NCBI GenBank assembly: GCA_902728285.1 | Contig: CACVBU010000879.1 | Coordinates: 232,382 to 296,381 of the forward strand | Length of the DNA stretch: 64,000 nt | Direction of reading: 5' to 3' | Origin: Clytia hemisphaerica | Lineage: Eukaryota > Cnidaria > Hydrozoa > Leptothecata > Clytiidae | Part shown: piece by piece, positions 1 to 11,197 of the stretch | Layout of the letters: the number at the start of each line of letters is the position of its first letter | Numbering within the stretch: position 1 is the stretch's first letter | The notes under the pieces: model-generated | The model's input: the letters and a program-made list of their open reading frames with translations, nothing else | Told to the model about the DNA's origin: nothing | Databases searched by the model: none | Position numbers and translations under genes: made by a program

Positions 1-2085
1 ACGAACGAACGAACGAACGAACGAACGAACGAACGAACGAACGAACGAACGAACGAACGAACGAACGAACGAACGAACGAACGAACGAACGAACGAACGA
101 ACGAACGAACGAACGAACGAACGAACGAACGAACGAACGAACGAACGAACGAACGAACGAACGAACGAACGAACGAACGAACGAACGAACGAACGAACGA
201 ACGAACGAACGAACGAACGAACGAACGAACGAACGAACGAACGAACGAACGAACGAACGAACGAACGAACGAACGAACGAACGAACGAACGAACGAACGA
301 ACGAACGAACGAACGAACGAACGAACGAACGAACGAACGAACGAACGAACGAACGAACGAACGAACGAACGAACGAACGAACGAAACGAACGAACGAACG
401 AACGAACGAACGAACGAACGAACGAACGAACGAACGAACGAACGAACGAACGAACGAACGAACGAACGAACGAACGAACGAACGAACGAACGAACGAACG
501 AACGAACGAAACGAACGAACGAACGAACGAACGAACGAACGAACGAACGAACGAACGAACGAACGAACGAACGAACGAACGAACGAACGAACTAACGAAC
601 GAACGAACGAACGAACGAACGAACGAACGAACGACGAACGAACGAACGAACGAACGAACGAACGAACGAACGAACGAACGAACGAAAACGAACGAACGAA
701 CGAACGAACGAACGAACGAACGAACGAACGAACGAACGAACGAACGAACGAACGAACGAACGAACGAACGAACGAACGAACGAACGAACGAACGAACGAA
801 CGAACGAACGAACGAACGAACGAACGAACGAACGAACGAACGAACGAACGAACGAACGAACGAACGAACGAACGAACGAACGAACGAACGAACGAACGAA
901 CGAACGAACGAACGAACGAACGAACGAACGAACGAACGAACGAACGAACGAACGAACGAACGAACGAACGAACGAACGAAACGAACGAACGACGAACGAA
1001 CGAACGAACGAACGAACGAACGAACGAACGAACGAACGAACGAACGAACGAACGAACGAACGAACGAACGAACGAACGAACGAACGAACGAACGAACGAA
1101 CGAACGAACGAACGAACGAACGAACGAACGAACGAACGAACGAACGAACGAACGAACGAACGAACGAACGAACGAACGAACGAACGAACGAACGAACGAA
1201 CGAACGAACGAACGAACGAACGAACGAACGAACGAACGAACGAACGAACGAACGAACGAACGAACGAACGAACGAACGAACGAACGAACGAACGAACGAA
1301 CGAACGAACGAACGAACGAACGAACGAACGAACGAACGAACGAACGAACGAACGAACGAACGAACGAACGAACGAACGAACGAACGAACGAACGAACGAA
1401 CGAACGAACGAACGAACGAACGAACGAACGAACGAACGAACGAACGAACGAACGAACGAACGAACGAACGAACGAACGAACGAACGAACGAACGAACGAA
1501 CGAACGAACGACGACGAACGAACGAACGAACGAACGAACGAACGAACGAACGAACGAACGAACGAACGAACGAACGAACGAACGAACGAACGAACGAACG
1601 AACGAACGAACGAACGAACGAACGAACGAACGAACGAACGAACGAACGAACGAACGAACGAACGAACGAACGAACGAACGAACGAACGAACGAACGAACG
1701 AACGAACGAACGAACGAACGAACGAACGAACGAACGAACGAACGAACGAACGAACGAACGAACGAACGAACGAACGAACGAACGAACGAACGAACGAACG
1801 AACGAACGAACGAACGAACGAACGAACGAACGAACGAAAACGAACGAACGAACGAACGAACGAACGAACGAACGAACGAACGAACGAACGAACGAACGAA
1901 CGAACGAACGAACGAACGAACGAACGAACGAACGAACGAACGAACGAACGAACGAACGAACGAACGAACGACGAACGAACGAACGAACGAACGAACGAAC
2001 GAACGAACGAACGAACGAACGAACGAACGAACGAACGAACACAGGTTAATTCATAGGACCTCCAGGTAGGTCCAAAAAATATAAC
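1..2085 (-). repeat. (GAAC)n tetranucleotide array with flank of its source element
   Basis: Almost pure GAAC repeat from base 1 to about 2,040, so it is cut by the window edge and is longer in the genome. Rare interruptions are seen (extra A near 385 and 509, a T near 593, one-base losses near 633, 992 and 1,512). It runs directly into an 'acaggttaattcatagg' and 'aggtaggtccaaaaa' flank. That flank is the end of the dispersed family seen at 3,410-3,722 and, in the other orientation, at 44,541, so the array is an expansion of that family's internal tract. Confidence 0.97.
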
Positions 2086-2309
2086 TTTTGAGATCGACGT
2101 TTATTCGCTAATATTAAAGATATAAAGACGGTATAAACCTTTTTCCTGATTTCAAAGGTGATTTTACTACTACTATAATACTTTTTTTTTCAATGCTACG
2201 AATTGAATTTTTTTTTATTTTGAACTTTGACTTCAGCGTTCAGCTTTCTAACAATAAACAAGCAAGATTGTTGTGTTAGAAAGTAGTAATTGTTATTAAA
2301 TATAAAAAG

Positions 2310-2843
2310 ATGAAGCCTTTATCAAATCGTTTGATATTTGGAACAAACGTTCCGTACTATGGTGCGGGGTATTCCGGTTTCGAACCCGTAATTGGGCCGA
2401 ACAAATACACCCGACCGAAATTGACAGATCGTGAAGCAGCTCACTCGTGCTACTTCCGTCACGAGGCTGCCTCGTGGCAAAACAACCGAGCTTTTGGAGA
2501 AGAGCAATTTGAACATCTCCAACAGCAAAATGATGGATACGAAGGAGTATTAATTCAACAACCACAAAACCAAAACTACCAACACTACGAGAACCACAAT
2601 CACGAAAACAACCTTCTTGGACTACCAGCTGACCAACCAATCCACCGTTACCAACTCTTCCCAAACCCCCCGTTTCCACAACAACAAATAATACAACAAC
2701 TTAATGTGCTACAACCACAGCAAAAACCAGAGCCACTCGTTTCACAAGAGCCACCAAACCAACCACCAAACAGCTCAACCAAAACCTCAAAAAGACGAGA
2801 AAATGCCTTCCTAGGAAAACCCAAAATATTGCTTTATGCATAA
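2310..2843 (+). CDS. hypothetical Gln/Asn/Pro-rich protein, 177 aa
   Basis: Open frame from an ATG in good context (aaaaagATG) to TAA, preceded by an A/T-rich TATA-like stretch. The first 80 residues are of mixed composition with several aromatic residues. From about residue 70 on it is rich in Gln, Asn and Pro (for example QQQIIQQ, QPQNQN), followed by a short basic tail. No domain is recognised, no signal peptide or membrane segment is seen, and no intron is needed. The opposite-strand ORF over the same bases is a composition shadow. The low complexity lowers confidence that it is a real gene; a transposon-encoded or spurious ORF is possible. Confidence 0.4.
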   Translation: MKPLSNRLIFGTNVPYYGAGYSGFEPVIGPNKYTRPKLTDREAAHSCYFRHEAASWQNNRAFGEEQFEHLQQQNDGYEGVLIQQPQNQNYQHYENHNHENNLLGLPADQPIHRYQLFPNPPFPQQQIIQQLNVLQPQQKPEPLVSQEPPNQPPNSSTKTSKRRENAFLGKPKILLYA

Positions 2844-3409
2844 TTTTCTTTTCATTGGTTTTTTTTTTTTTTTTTTTTCTCCACTGTTCCATTGTTTATT
2901 TTTGGTTTTTTGTTTTTTAGTAATTTTTTTCTCATACCGGATTTGTTTCTTTGTACCGTTAAAAAATTGGATAAATAGGGAAGGTTTAGACAGTGCGTAA
3001 TATGAAATCTGTATTCAAATTCAACCGACCTTTCAAAAGCAATAAGTTTCTAACAATGGCTGTAGCTTTTTGTTTATCAAGCCAAATCTAATGATGTTCA
3101 GTTAAGGTAATATACATTTATGAGAGTTCGAATCCTACACTGTGTGTTGTGGTACTGGTATGTGTTATTTTGTCAGCATTGACCAAACTTTTTCTGTTTT
3201 ATGAGCTCTCATTGATATTTTTGAAAATATCCGTTAGAATTTTAAGAAACAAAAATTTTCTAAGTAGCGTCACCTCATTTAGACTTTGCCATCAAGTACT
3301 AGTACTGTATTTCAAAATAGATCAGGTTGGTTAGCGGGTGGAGAGTCAAGAGTAATGACTTTCCCTTCTCTTGAAAATCTAGTATTCCAAAATTTTCAAC
3401 TAAAAAAAT

Positions 3410-3722
3410 ACATAAAAATCGACTTTCTTCTTTTTTTTGTTATTTTACAAACACCTTTTTCAGAACCAATTAATGATCCAATTTTTCACAAGTCCAAAAA
3501 AACTGTTTTTAGCCGTTTTTTGGCCCAAATTTTTTTGAAAATCGGGCTCCGTTACATTCGAGGGTTTATAGTTACACATCTTTGTGCAAAAAAATCAGAA
3601 AAAACTGATGAGCAAATCTCGAGAAAAGCTGGTAACTAACTAACGAACGAACGAACGAACGAACGAACGAACGGACAAAGGTTAATTTATAGGACTTCCA
3701 CCCCACCAGGGTAGGTCCAAAA
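3410..3722 (-). mobile_element. dispersed element with internal GAAC tract (copy 2)
   Basis: Reads in reverse: 'ggacctaccc', 'tataaattaacct', a short (GTTC)n tract, 'gttaccagcttttctcgaga', then text ending in a 'gggctc...gattttc' block and a run of T. The same order recurs at 6,380, 44,541, 49,010 and 58,430. No coding capacity is visible. The short tract here (about 9 units) contrasts with the 2-kb expansion at base 1. Confidence 0.75.
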
Positions 3723-4527
3723 AGTACTTTGTTAACTAAGATTCCCCTGTTGGTTTTTTTTTCAGGTGAATGGGGTATGTTAAGTCGTAAATGTTTTAAA
3801 TATTAAGCCTCATTATTCCCAATGATCTATTGTAATTTTGTGGTCTAAAGTCTAAATGCTTGAAACAAATGAAATCCGGAAGTAAGAAACAAAAACAGGG
3901 TTATGACTTAATGAACCTTTCTCAATTTTCAATGTTTCAATTGGGCTAGTAATAGGAAAGGATTTTTTGAACGCAATGGACTCTACCAATGATAAAACAA
4001 TCTAGAAAATTATAGTACCAAAATACCCCACAATTATCAAGAATATCACAGACAGCTAGAATTTCTGGGCCTAATAGAGTTTTAAGACATTCCAAGGACT
4101 TTAATTATTTTCAGTATTCTACAAGACAATTCTGAAATTTTAGACTTTAGCTTAGTTATACTCTACGGAGTAGAATTGTTTTTTAGCGTACCAGGGATGT
4201 CTCTGAGTTTAAACAGAAGTCAGAAATAGGGCTGTTATTTTAAAGTATTACTCGAAATACATCTTATATCTGATTTCGCTTTAATTAGGGACAGAGGGTC
4301 GTCTCCCCTCAACTTCATCAATTGTAGCTTTCATAGACTAGCTATTGGATAATATTGCTTCAAGGATCCAACAACATGGATTCCCCGTGAATTATTCGGT
4401 ATCGAGCAGGGGGGTAATGGTCGTTTGTCCGAAGTCAATGGTTTAAACTGAACGTCAATAATAGCGACGGATTTGATTAGCTGCAATTCTCTTGCTCTGA
4501 AATGGGTAATAAAAGATTTGACACATG

Positions 4528-4700
4528 ATTAGCCTATACTAGACGTCTCCCGCGTTTTTTCTACGCAATTAACGTCTATTCTACTATGCAACTTTTTCGA
4601 ATTGAAAGGCTTCTATTTTTCGAAAATTGTCAAAGTGGAACTCATCAAGAAACGGAATAAGAAATCCCAGTTTTTGGTGAGGTGCTCGCTAACTTATGAT
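4528..4700 (+). repeat. dispersed repeat, internally deleted copy of 42,334-42,598
   Basis: Begins 'agcctatactagacgtc' and ends 'gaggtgctcgcta', like the longer copy near 42.3 kb. About 95 bases of the middle of that copy are missing here. Confidence 0.7.
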
Positions 4701-5038
4701 AGTAATCGCACGATGGGTTATTTTTTCTTATTTGGCACGCCCTCAAAGAGTGCAATTAATCGTTAATTGCATCCTGTAGAGAGCAATTAATCGTTAATCA
4801 CACTCTCCAATGCAGCGCCAATGTTTACAAAATTGATTTTAATGTTTTTTTTACATTTTTTTTTGCATCGAACGTTTTAATTGCATTCGAAATTTATTTT
4901 GTGAGAAAGAAAATCAATAAACAACAATAAAAGAAAGACATAAAGAGAAGAGAAAAATATAAAACTCTCAGTGTAATTTCTGTAATTTACTTTCCTAACT
5001 GGGAAAAAGTAGTGAAAGCCATTGTGCGATTAGCTCGT

Positions 5039-5184
5039 AATCACATAATAACTCGTACACTTCGAAAATTGCACTCGTGATTTTTTTGTTTCGAATTTCC
5101 CTCGTCCTTTCGGACTCGGAAAATTAATAACAAAAAAATCACTCATGCAATTATATTCGAATTGCACTCGTTATTATGTGATTA
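5039..5184. repeat. foldback (inverted-repeat) element
   Basis: Left arm starts 'taatcacataataactcg' and the right arm ends 'cgttattatgtgatta'. Inner arms 'gtgatttttttgtt' and 'aacaaaaaaatcac' also pair. Non-coding. Confidence 0.7.
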
Positions 5185-5650
5185 CATATACAAACCATTA
5201 GAAATTACTTTAGGCGTACAAACTTTCGCAAGTAGAATTTTAGCCCTTTTTGCGAAAGTATATGACCTCGCTCTCATCTACTCGATCGCCGTTCCAAGAC
5301 CATTCACAGACCAAACATTAATTTCAAACTAGATTGTGTTTTACTTATTTCACTGAATTGTAAAAAAAGGAAGAAGAAGAAAATTCAGTAAGCTAGGGAA
5401 TTTGAAATTTATGGTTAGTTTTCATGAGTTTGACGATTGTTTTTAAAAATGGCTTTAAAAAAGGGTTTAAGGAAACAAGGAAAATAAAAATCCCCGAAAA
5501 ATTGGAATTTATTTCAACCAATTTGAGAAAATTTTGGTATCCTACTTTTATTGACCTTTTCATTCTGCTTTGCCTTGTTCAACGAAAAAATACCTAATTA
5601 GACCTTTTTCTATCCAATTATATCAAAATATTAACCCATTACCTAGAACA

Positions 5651-5966
5651 GTGTCTCACCACAGATATCGGTAAAGCCCGAAGGGCTAGATAGGCAACTT
5701 TAAGCTTTCTCCAGCAAAAAAAAGTGAAGCAAAAATTTGATTTTTTAAAATTTGTGCCGATGGATATTATCTAGGATTTTAATTGTTTTCGGAGCGCGAG
5801 ATCAAAAAAGGTAGGCGGCAAACGCTATTTCGCATCTCTCAAACAAGTGAAATTGCTAGTTGTCGCATGATTTCTTTGGTAGGAAATCCTACCAAAACTT
5901 GCTTCATTTTTCGATAAAGGCCGCGGATCTAGCCCTTCGGGCTTTACAGATCTGTGTGTCTCACTG
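5651..5966. repeat. MITE-like inverted-repeat element, ~315 bp
   Basis: Left terminus 'gtgtctcaccacagatatc' with 'taaagcccgaagggctaga'; the right terminus is the approximate reverse complement. The interior is AT-rich with no domain. Confidence 0.7.
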
Positions 5967-6379
5967 GCAGGCTCCATTAAAAAAATGATAAAAAAACAAT
6001 TTCGGCCGTCGTGCATCAAGCCCTGGCTCCTTCCATCCACCTAATAAAGCTGACATTTCTAGTCTTGTCAGCTGTGTCTGTTCCATTCCAAAAGAATCGT
6101 GAATTATAAGGAAAATCGAATCTTTCAGTCTCAAAACTTATTCAAAACAGGGAACAGTATTTAAAGAATGAGATACATAACTAAACCACCACATTGACAG
6201 AGCGCTGCTTAATAGATAGTCAGAAACATGTTGAATGAAAATGTTCGAACGGAAAAGAAAAGATAACATCATAGCATAGAGATACATAAGCTTGAAAAAC
6301 ATGATGAAACTTGTTTTACACTGGCTTTCCGATGTTTATCAGAGGTAAGGAGCCATGCTGAGTTTTGGGCACAAATAAA

Positions 6380-6578
6380 AACAATCTTTTTTCTTGGCCC
6401 AAAAATTTTTTTTTCGAAAATCGGGCTCCGTCACTTTATGGGTACTGTCATTTTACATCACAATGCAAAAAATCAGAAATAAATAATGGGCCCGAGAAAA
6501 GCTGGTAACAGATGAACGGACAATGAACGGACAACGAACGAACAAAGGTAAAATAAAAGGATCTCCAAGGTAGGTCCG
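6380..6578 (-). mobile_element. dispersed GAAC-tract element (copy 3)
   Basis: Same family as 3,410-3,722: 'gaaaatcgggctccgtcac', 'gagaaaagctggtaac', a degenerate GAAC/GGAC tract, then 'ccaaggtaggtccgaaaa'. It lies 200 bp upstream of the 6,775 gene. Confidence 0.7.
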
Positions 6579-6774
6579 AAAACTTTCTTTGCTGTAAAAG
6601 TTTCGGAAGCCACCAAAATCTGGACAAATTTGAAATAAATCGTTACGTAAATTTTCAAAACATCATCCTCTGACGTATCGTGAAAATATTTGACGTCAAT
6701 TGTTTTCTTTCAATTCAGAAAGTTCTTTTCAAATATTTCTTCTGTCGAATCAAGTCGCAGAAAGTCTTGCAAAA

Positions 6775-7473
6775 ATGTGTATTTTGAGTAAAATGAAAGT
6801 CTTTGGTGAAAATTCGAATGCTTCGAGTAAATCTTTGTTCAAGATTGCTTCTGAGACAAAGGTCGATATCACTCGTGCAAAGGTTTTCACCGCGAAACGC
6901 AAATCTGTTGTCGATTTGCATTTAAAAATTGAATCCCGAGATGAATTTCATCAGATCGGAAAATCCAAAAATCCTCGTGCAATGGCATTTGCATTGGAGG
7001 ATTCAAACATAAAGAAGTTAAACACTGGGCGTTCTCAAATCAATTTGAAATTGTATCACCGTGTTCTGAAAGCTTCATACAAGAAGGCCGTTTTCAAATC
7101 AAAACCTTTTACTGAGGCTCGTGGTAATATCAAAGCAAAACGCCGAGACGTGAATGATCTGATTCAACAACGTTCATTTCCTCGTGTCGAAATGGGTGAA
7201 TCAACAGTCTACAAATCTACAGATGACAAAGTCTTCAAAGACTTAGCAGACCAGCTCACCAAAATGACAATCTCATCAGATGTCCGCTCAGGAGAAACCA
7301 AAGTTAACAAGCTTTTCACACCAACCGACTATGTTGCTAAAACACTTAACGATGCTAAATCAAACGTCGCAAAAGGACGAAAGAGAAAATCTGCGTTGAA
7401 TGTCAAAAATGTCGAGTATGACGAAAGTGACGATAAAGACTTTGAGCAACTCTTCAAGCGTCTACGCATCTAA
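6775..7473 (+). CDS. hypothetical basic protein, 232 aa
   Basis: Uninterrupted frame from an ATG in strong context (aaaaATG) to TAA. In-frame codons continue upstream to 6,700 but contain no ATG. The protein is Lys/Arg/Ser-rich, mostly polar and without membrane segments. It has basic clusters (TAKRKS, GRKRKS) that could act as nuclear signals. An acidic stretch (DESDDKDFE) is followed by the C-terminal end FEQLFKRLRI. AATAAA signals lie about 170 bases downstream. Composition and codon use look like a real single-exon gene; a small nuclear regulator is a guess. I do not recognise the family. Confidence 0.6.
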   Translation: MCILSKMKVFGENSNASSKSLFKIASETKVDITRAKVFTAKRKSVVDLHLKIESRDEFHQIGKSKNPRAMAFALEDSNIKKLNTGRSQINLKLYHRVLKASYKKAVFKSKPFTEARGNIKAKRRDVNDLIQQRSFPRVEMGESTVYKSTDDKVFKDLADQLTKMTISSDVRSGETKVNKLFTPTDYVAKTLNDAKSNVAKGRKRKSALNVKNVEYDESDDKDFEQLFKRLRI

Positions 7474-7926
7474 ACATCCAACAAACTTCTATTTTTTTGC
7501 AAATATTAACATCTTTAAACGCAAAATACGTTGTTTTTCTTCTTTGTCCTGAATTGAATTTTCGCTATTTATAGGGAACTAAAGATGCAGGCAATAGGGT
7601 CAGCTGTAGGATGTGTTCAAAACGCAGGTGTTCAAATTAAATAAATAAAATTGCAAATTACGTATAGTAGAACAGTAAAAACACAGTTGTGTAATATACG
7701 ACTTTTTGACGTTTGTCTTTTACTAAGTTCAATAAAAAAAAACAGATTCTGATGAAAAAACTTTAAGTAACTGATTCGTATCCGAGCTAAAGAGGGGTTG
7801 GTAAAGTGGCCTTAGTTATGATAAGTTGCTCCATCCCGATGGAAAGGGGCATTCAACAATGAAACACTGTGTGAATTTTGAAAGACAATGAAATCAAAAG
7901 ATTTAAAGCTCAAATAGACTAGGTAC

Positions 7927-9490
7927 CGGGAGCCAGAGATCAATATGAATGGTTTTCGATCCATCGACAAGTGCTTTGTATACGTCATCATAATGTCCGA
8001 AATCGAACCATAACGTCAACAATCTATCGGACAAAAACAAAGAAGTAGTCGAAGTTACAATAAGATTGATTTAAAAATTAACTCCTTAATTCTAAAATGA
8101 AAATGAGACTTCCAAAAATTCGTGGTACAAAAACTTTGATTGAATCATGAAAGCAAAGTAGGAAACTATTGACATTACGCATTATAAAGTTTACAATTTC
8201 TGTCAAGTTTTGAATTGCCAACGAGTGTTAAGTCCTAGAAGATTCTTGTTAAGTGACAAGAGTATTCATGATATGCACCATTGCAATGTCTTCTGACCTT
8301 ACATCACGGACCCAACAACTGATTTGCGGTAAGTAACGTAAAATCAGTCAATAGGGTCTAGGAAGACATTGCAATGGTGCATATCATGAATTACGATGAA
8401 AATTATTCTAAACAGTAAACTAACTTTAGAGTGTCTTGGATGAGCGAATTACCACGGGACACCGAGATGAAATGAAAGAAAGCTTTGACAGCAGGAACTG
8501 TATAATTATGCACTGTCGCATCCAACGGCTACAATATAGCAAAAAAAATAATTTTTCCGACGTATTAATTCTACCTCAATTTAATCTGCAGCGGGGACAA
8601 AAAACTGTTGATAGAATTCGAATTAGATAGTGGCCTTGTTTAATGATAACCTCCAGGGGGAAAATTATCAAAAAAAAACAAAAAAACAAAGAAGATCTTT
8701 TTTGTCTCCGCTGCAGATTATATTGAGACAAACTTTGATGAAACAATATTTTATCCAGGAGCAAACGACCCCAGAGATGCCATGACCGATCTAAGCCAAA
8801 ATCTTTCGTGTTTTCTTTGTCTCGATGATTTAAAAATACAGTTTACAAGAAAAAACAAGATTTAATTATAGTAATTCAAGTTTTGTTTTTTCTTGTACAC
8901 TGTATGAAGCTCTGGTCCTGATCATCGAGCATTCTTTGATAGAATCATCTATCACTTATTGATATTAATTTAAAAATAGCCAAAATGTCGGATTGAAATC
9001 CATACGGAATTGAGAGTAATCAAGCGTTCAAAATGGGAGTTTCATGTTAGATGGAAAATTGATTTCAGTCAACTAAGCGAGAATCTCTCAGCTACTTCAA
9101 TGTTTACTGTGCCACATTTTAACCTCGATGGGATGGAAGAAGTTTGAGCAGTGGTTACTAAAATCAGTTCCAAAATAATTGGCACAAAAGGGAAATTCCC
9201 CACGAAATTTTATAACCACAAACAATTTGTAAGTGCTCCAAATTAGGTTGGAAAGGTAGAATTTTAACTCTGAGTTTTAATGCTAGACTTAAGATCCGAG
9301 GATCCAAAAGTTCAAAAGTTCAAAAATTGTCTGTTAGGGCTTGAAATCATAGAAACTAATAAATTACCTGAGGTTTTCTTGGTGATTCAGGAGAACTGGA
9401 AACGACTGGCATAGGAGGTGCAATGGGCGTGTCGCTATTCTTGTAATACAAAACACTCTCATAATTCATCAAAGCCCACGAATGCCATGC
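7927..9490 (-). CDS. TOR: three exons of target of rapamycin (TOR) kinase, partial
   Basis: Three minus-strand exons with correct splice sites and compatible phases: 9,490-9,368 (41 codons), 8,528-8,425 and 8,023-7,927. They read AWHSWALMNYESVLYYKN with a Pro/Ser-rich linker, then TVPAVKAFF with SRGNS and IQDTL, then LLTLWFDFGHYDDVYKAL and IDLWLP. This order matches the end of the FAT region of animal mTOR just before FRB, including the variable Ser/Pro insert. TOR is the PIKK-family kinase that controls growth. Both introns carry inverted-repeat elements. I found neither the next downstream exon (about 40 residues later in the protein) between 2 and 7.9 kb nor the upstream one up to 13 kb. 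Either the introns are long or this is a gene fragment. The symbol is by similarity only. Confidence 0.82.
8265..8390. repeat. short inverted-repeat element in TOR intron
   Basis: Perfect 29-bp inverted termini beginning 'ttcatgatatgcaccattg', with a 68-bp spacer. Lies inside the 8,024-8,424 intron. Confidence 0.85.
8575..8726. repeat. MITE-like element in TOR intron
   Basis: Inverted termini 'aatctgcagcggggacaaaa' and its near reverse complement around a T/A-rich core, extended outward by ctcaat/attgag. Confidence 0.75.
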
Positions 9491-9639
9491 CTTAAATAAA
9501 TAATGGATATAATCGAATATATTTGAATCAGTATTGGAATTTCCGTTATTACATTTCACTTTTACGGATATGACTATAACGAGGTATTAAAGCCTAAGAT
9601 TCATAACATAATCAAATTTATCCTGACTGAAGCCAGAGG

Positions 9640-9930
9640 GGTGTAAAGAGATAGAAAAACAGCTTGTTGAAGACAATGGCAATACGGCTCGTCATACACC
9701 AGGGCCTTTGTCCTTAAAGGGAGTTTGTTTCGGCTAGTGGGTTTCTTTTGTTGCTGATCAAATAAATCTGTATAATTAGCACGATGTGACGAGACTATTT
9801 TGTTTTGAGTCTAATTAATACGTAAACTTTAGGGGCTTATATTTTGGGAACACCTCGTTCAGACAAAAAGATACCTATATTTTCTTGCTAAGAATATTCT
9901 AGCGATTCAAATAATATAACGGCATCACGA
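9640..9930 (+). repeat. dispersed repeat, inverted partner at 60.1 kb
   Basis: About 290 bp that reappear as the reverse complement at 60,095-60,360. Shared blocks include 'cggctcgtcat', 'ctttaggggcttata' and 'tattttcttgct'. Non-coding. Confidence 0.8.
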
Positions 9931-11197
9931 CGGCATAATTAGATAAAAAGTTAAAGTGCTGGAAAATAAGAAATTAAATCTGTTTTTAATGAATTTTCTT
10001 TCGTGATGAGAATTTTTCAGACTACAAGTCAGTGTAAAATTTGTTACTGGATACCGAAAGTTTAAGAGTAATGGATCAAAAACATTGTATACCAATCCAC
10101 TTGCAAAGAATTGAGGTCGTTTGCCGTACGAATGGCCACCCTTCAAATCATTTCAACATTCTGCCGGCGACGACATGCGACTGAAAGTTATTTTTGTAGG
10201 AAATCTTTCACGCTCAAAACGATCGGTCAGGTTCGGTCTCGTGTTTTCGAGAAATTTCCTTGAACCACCTCATTTTTGCCATTTCACTGAATGCATTTTC
10301 TGAACCAGGCTCAAAATTAAAGATTTTCCTAGCACAGAAGCAGCTAGATAAGTAATCCCGCAAAAAAATCATAACAAAGATTTTTTACAGCGCGGGAAAG
10401 CTAGCTACACCGTACACTCATAACCTAAAGATTTTTTAGCGCAGAAAAAGCTAAGTTTGTGGCGCGCACCACGGAAACATCGCATACAACCCCTGGTAAA
10501 ATAATATCGAGATGAACGAGAAGAAAAATCAGTTCCGATCAGAAAACTAGATTTCACTTGATTCCCTTTCTTTGTATTTTTTATTTACCAAAAGGGTTGG
10601 GGTGGTTCAGCTGAACTGAGCCCCCTCAGATCTGCCGCTGAATAGAGTGAACTTAATTAAACTCCTCCGGTAATCGATTACCATATAGCAATAGTTTGAA
10701 AAAAGTGCAAGTGATGCAATTTATGAAAAGGGCTAAATTAAAACCGTATTTTAAAACTTCCTCATTAAGGTTTTCGATTACTCCTCATGAAGTTTCAATT
10801 GAAAAATAGACAGTAACTCCAACTTTTAACATTTTTTCTCGATTGTGCCTTGCAAGACCTGTGAGGTCTCCATTCTGAGCGTAGACCACGCAAATGGCCC
10901 AAGTCACATTGGCCAAACTTCAACCGAAAACACGTCAACAACTTAGGTGCGGGTACAATCCACGGACCTCTTTAATCGGCGAGATCGTAATTTGGGGCCA
11001 GTCGAACGGAAGAAGCGCAGTAGACTCCCATGGGCGGTTTAATCATAAAAATGTGGCGCCACAACCGGGTCAATGAAAAACTGGAGATGTGTTTGTGCCA
11101 GTCAACGGATCGTTTTGCGCTAGAGGTATAACATTCAAAAATTACCAGCTTTCGTCTCTTAAGCTAAAGCGGAACAAAAATTTCAAGACATTTTTTA
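9931..11197. other. intergenic, no gene recognised
   Basis: Only short unsupported ORFs. Near 10,320-10,460 a 'aaagattttttagcgc...gaaaagcta' motif is repeated about three times. 10,894-11,076 is an open 60-codon frame with no recognised domain. Confidence 0.6.

Noticed and set aside
2296-2679. 127-codon minus-strand ORF opposite the Gln-rich ORF
   Set aside because: Leu/Val-rich shadow of CAA/AAC codons on the other strand.
3110-3150. 'gagttcgaatcctacactg' resembling a tRNA T-arm
   Set aside because: No acceptor, D or anticodon arm could be found upstream.
4260-4440. Plus-strand stretch reading GRLPSTSSIVAFID, stop, LLDNIASRIQQHGFPVNY
   Set aside because: Looks protein-like but has an internal stop, no splice signals and no recognisable family.
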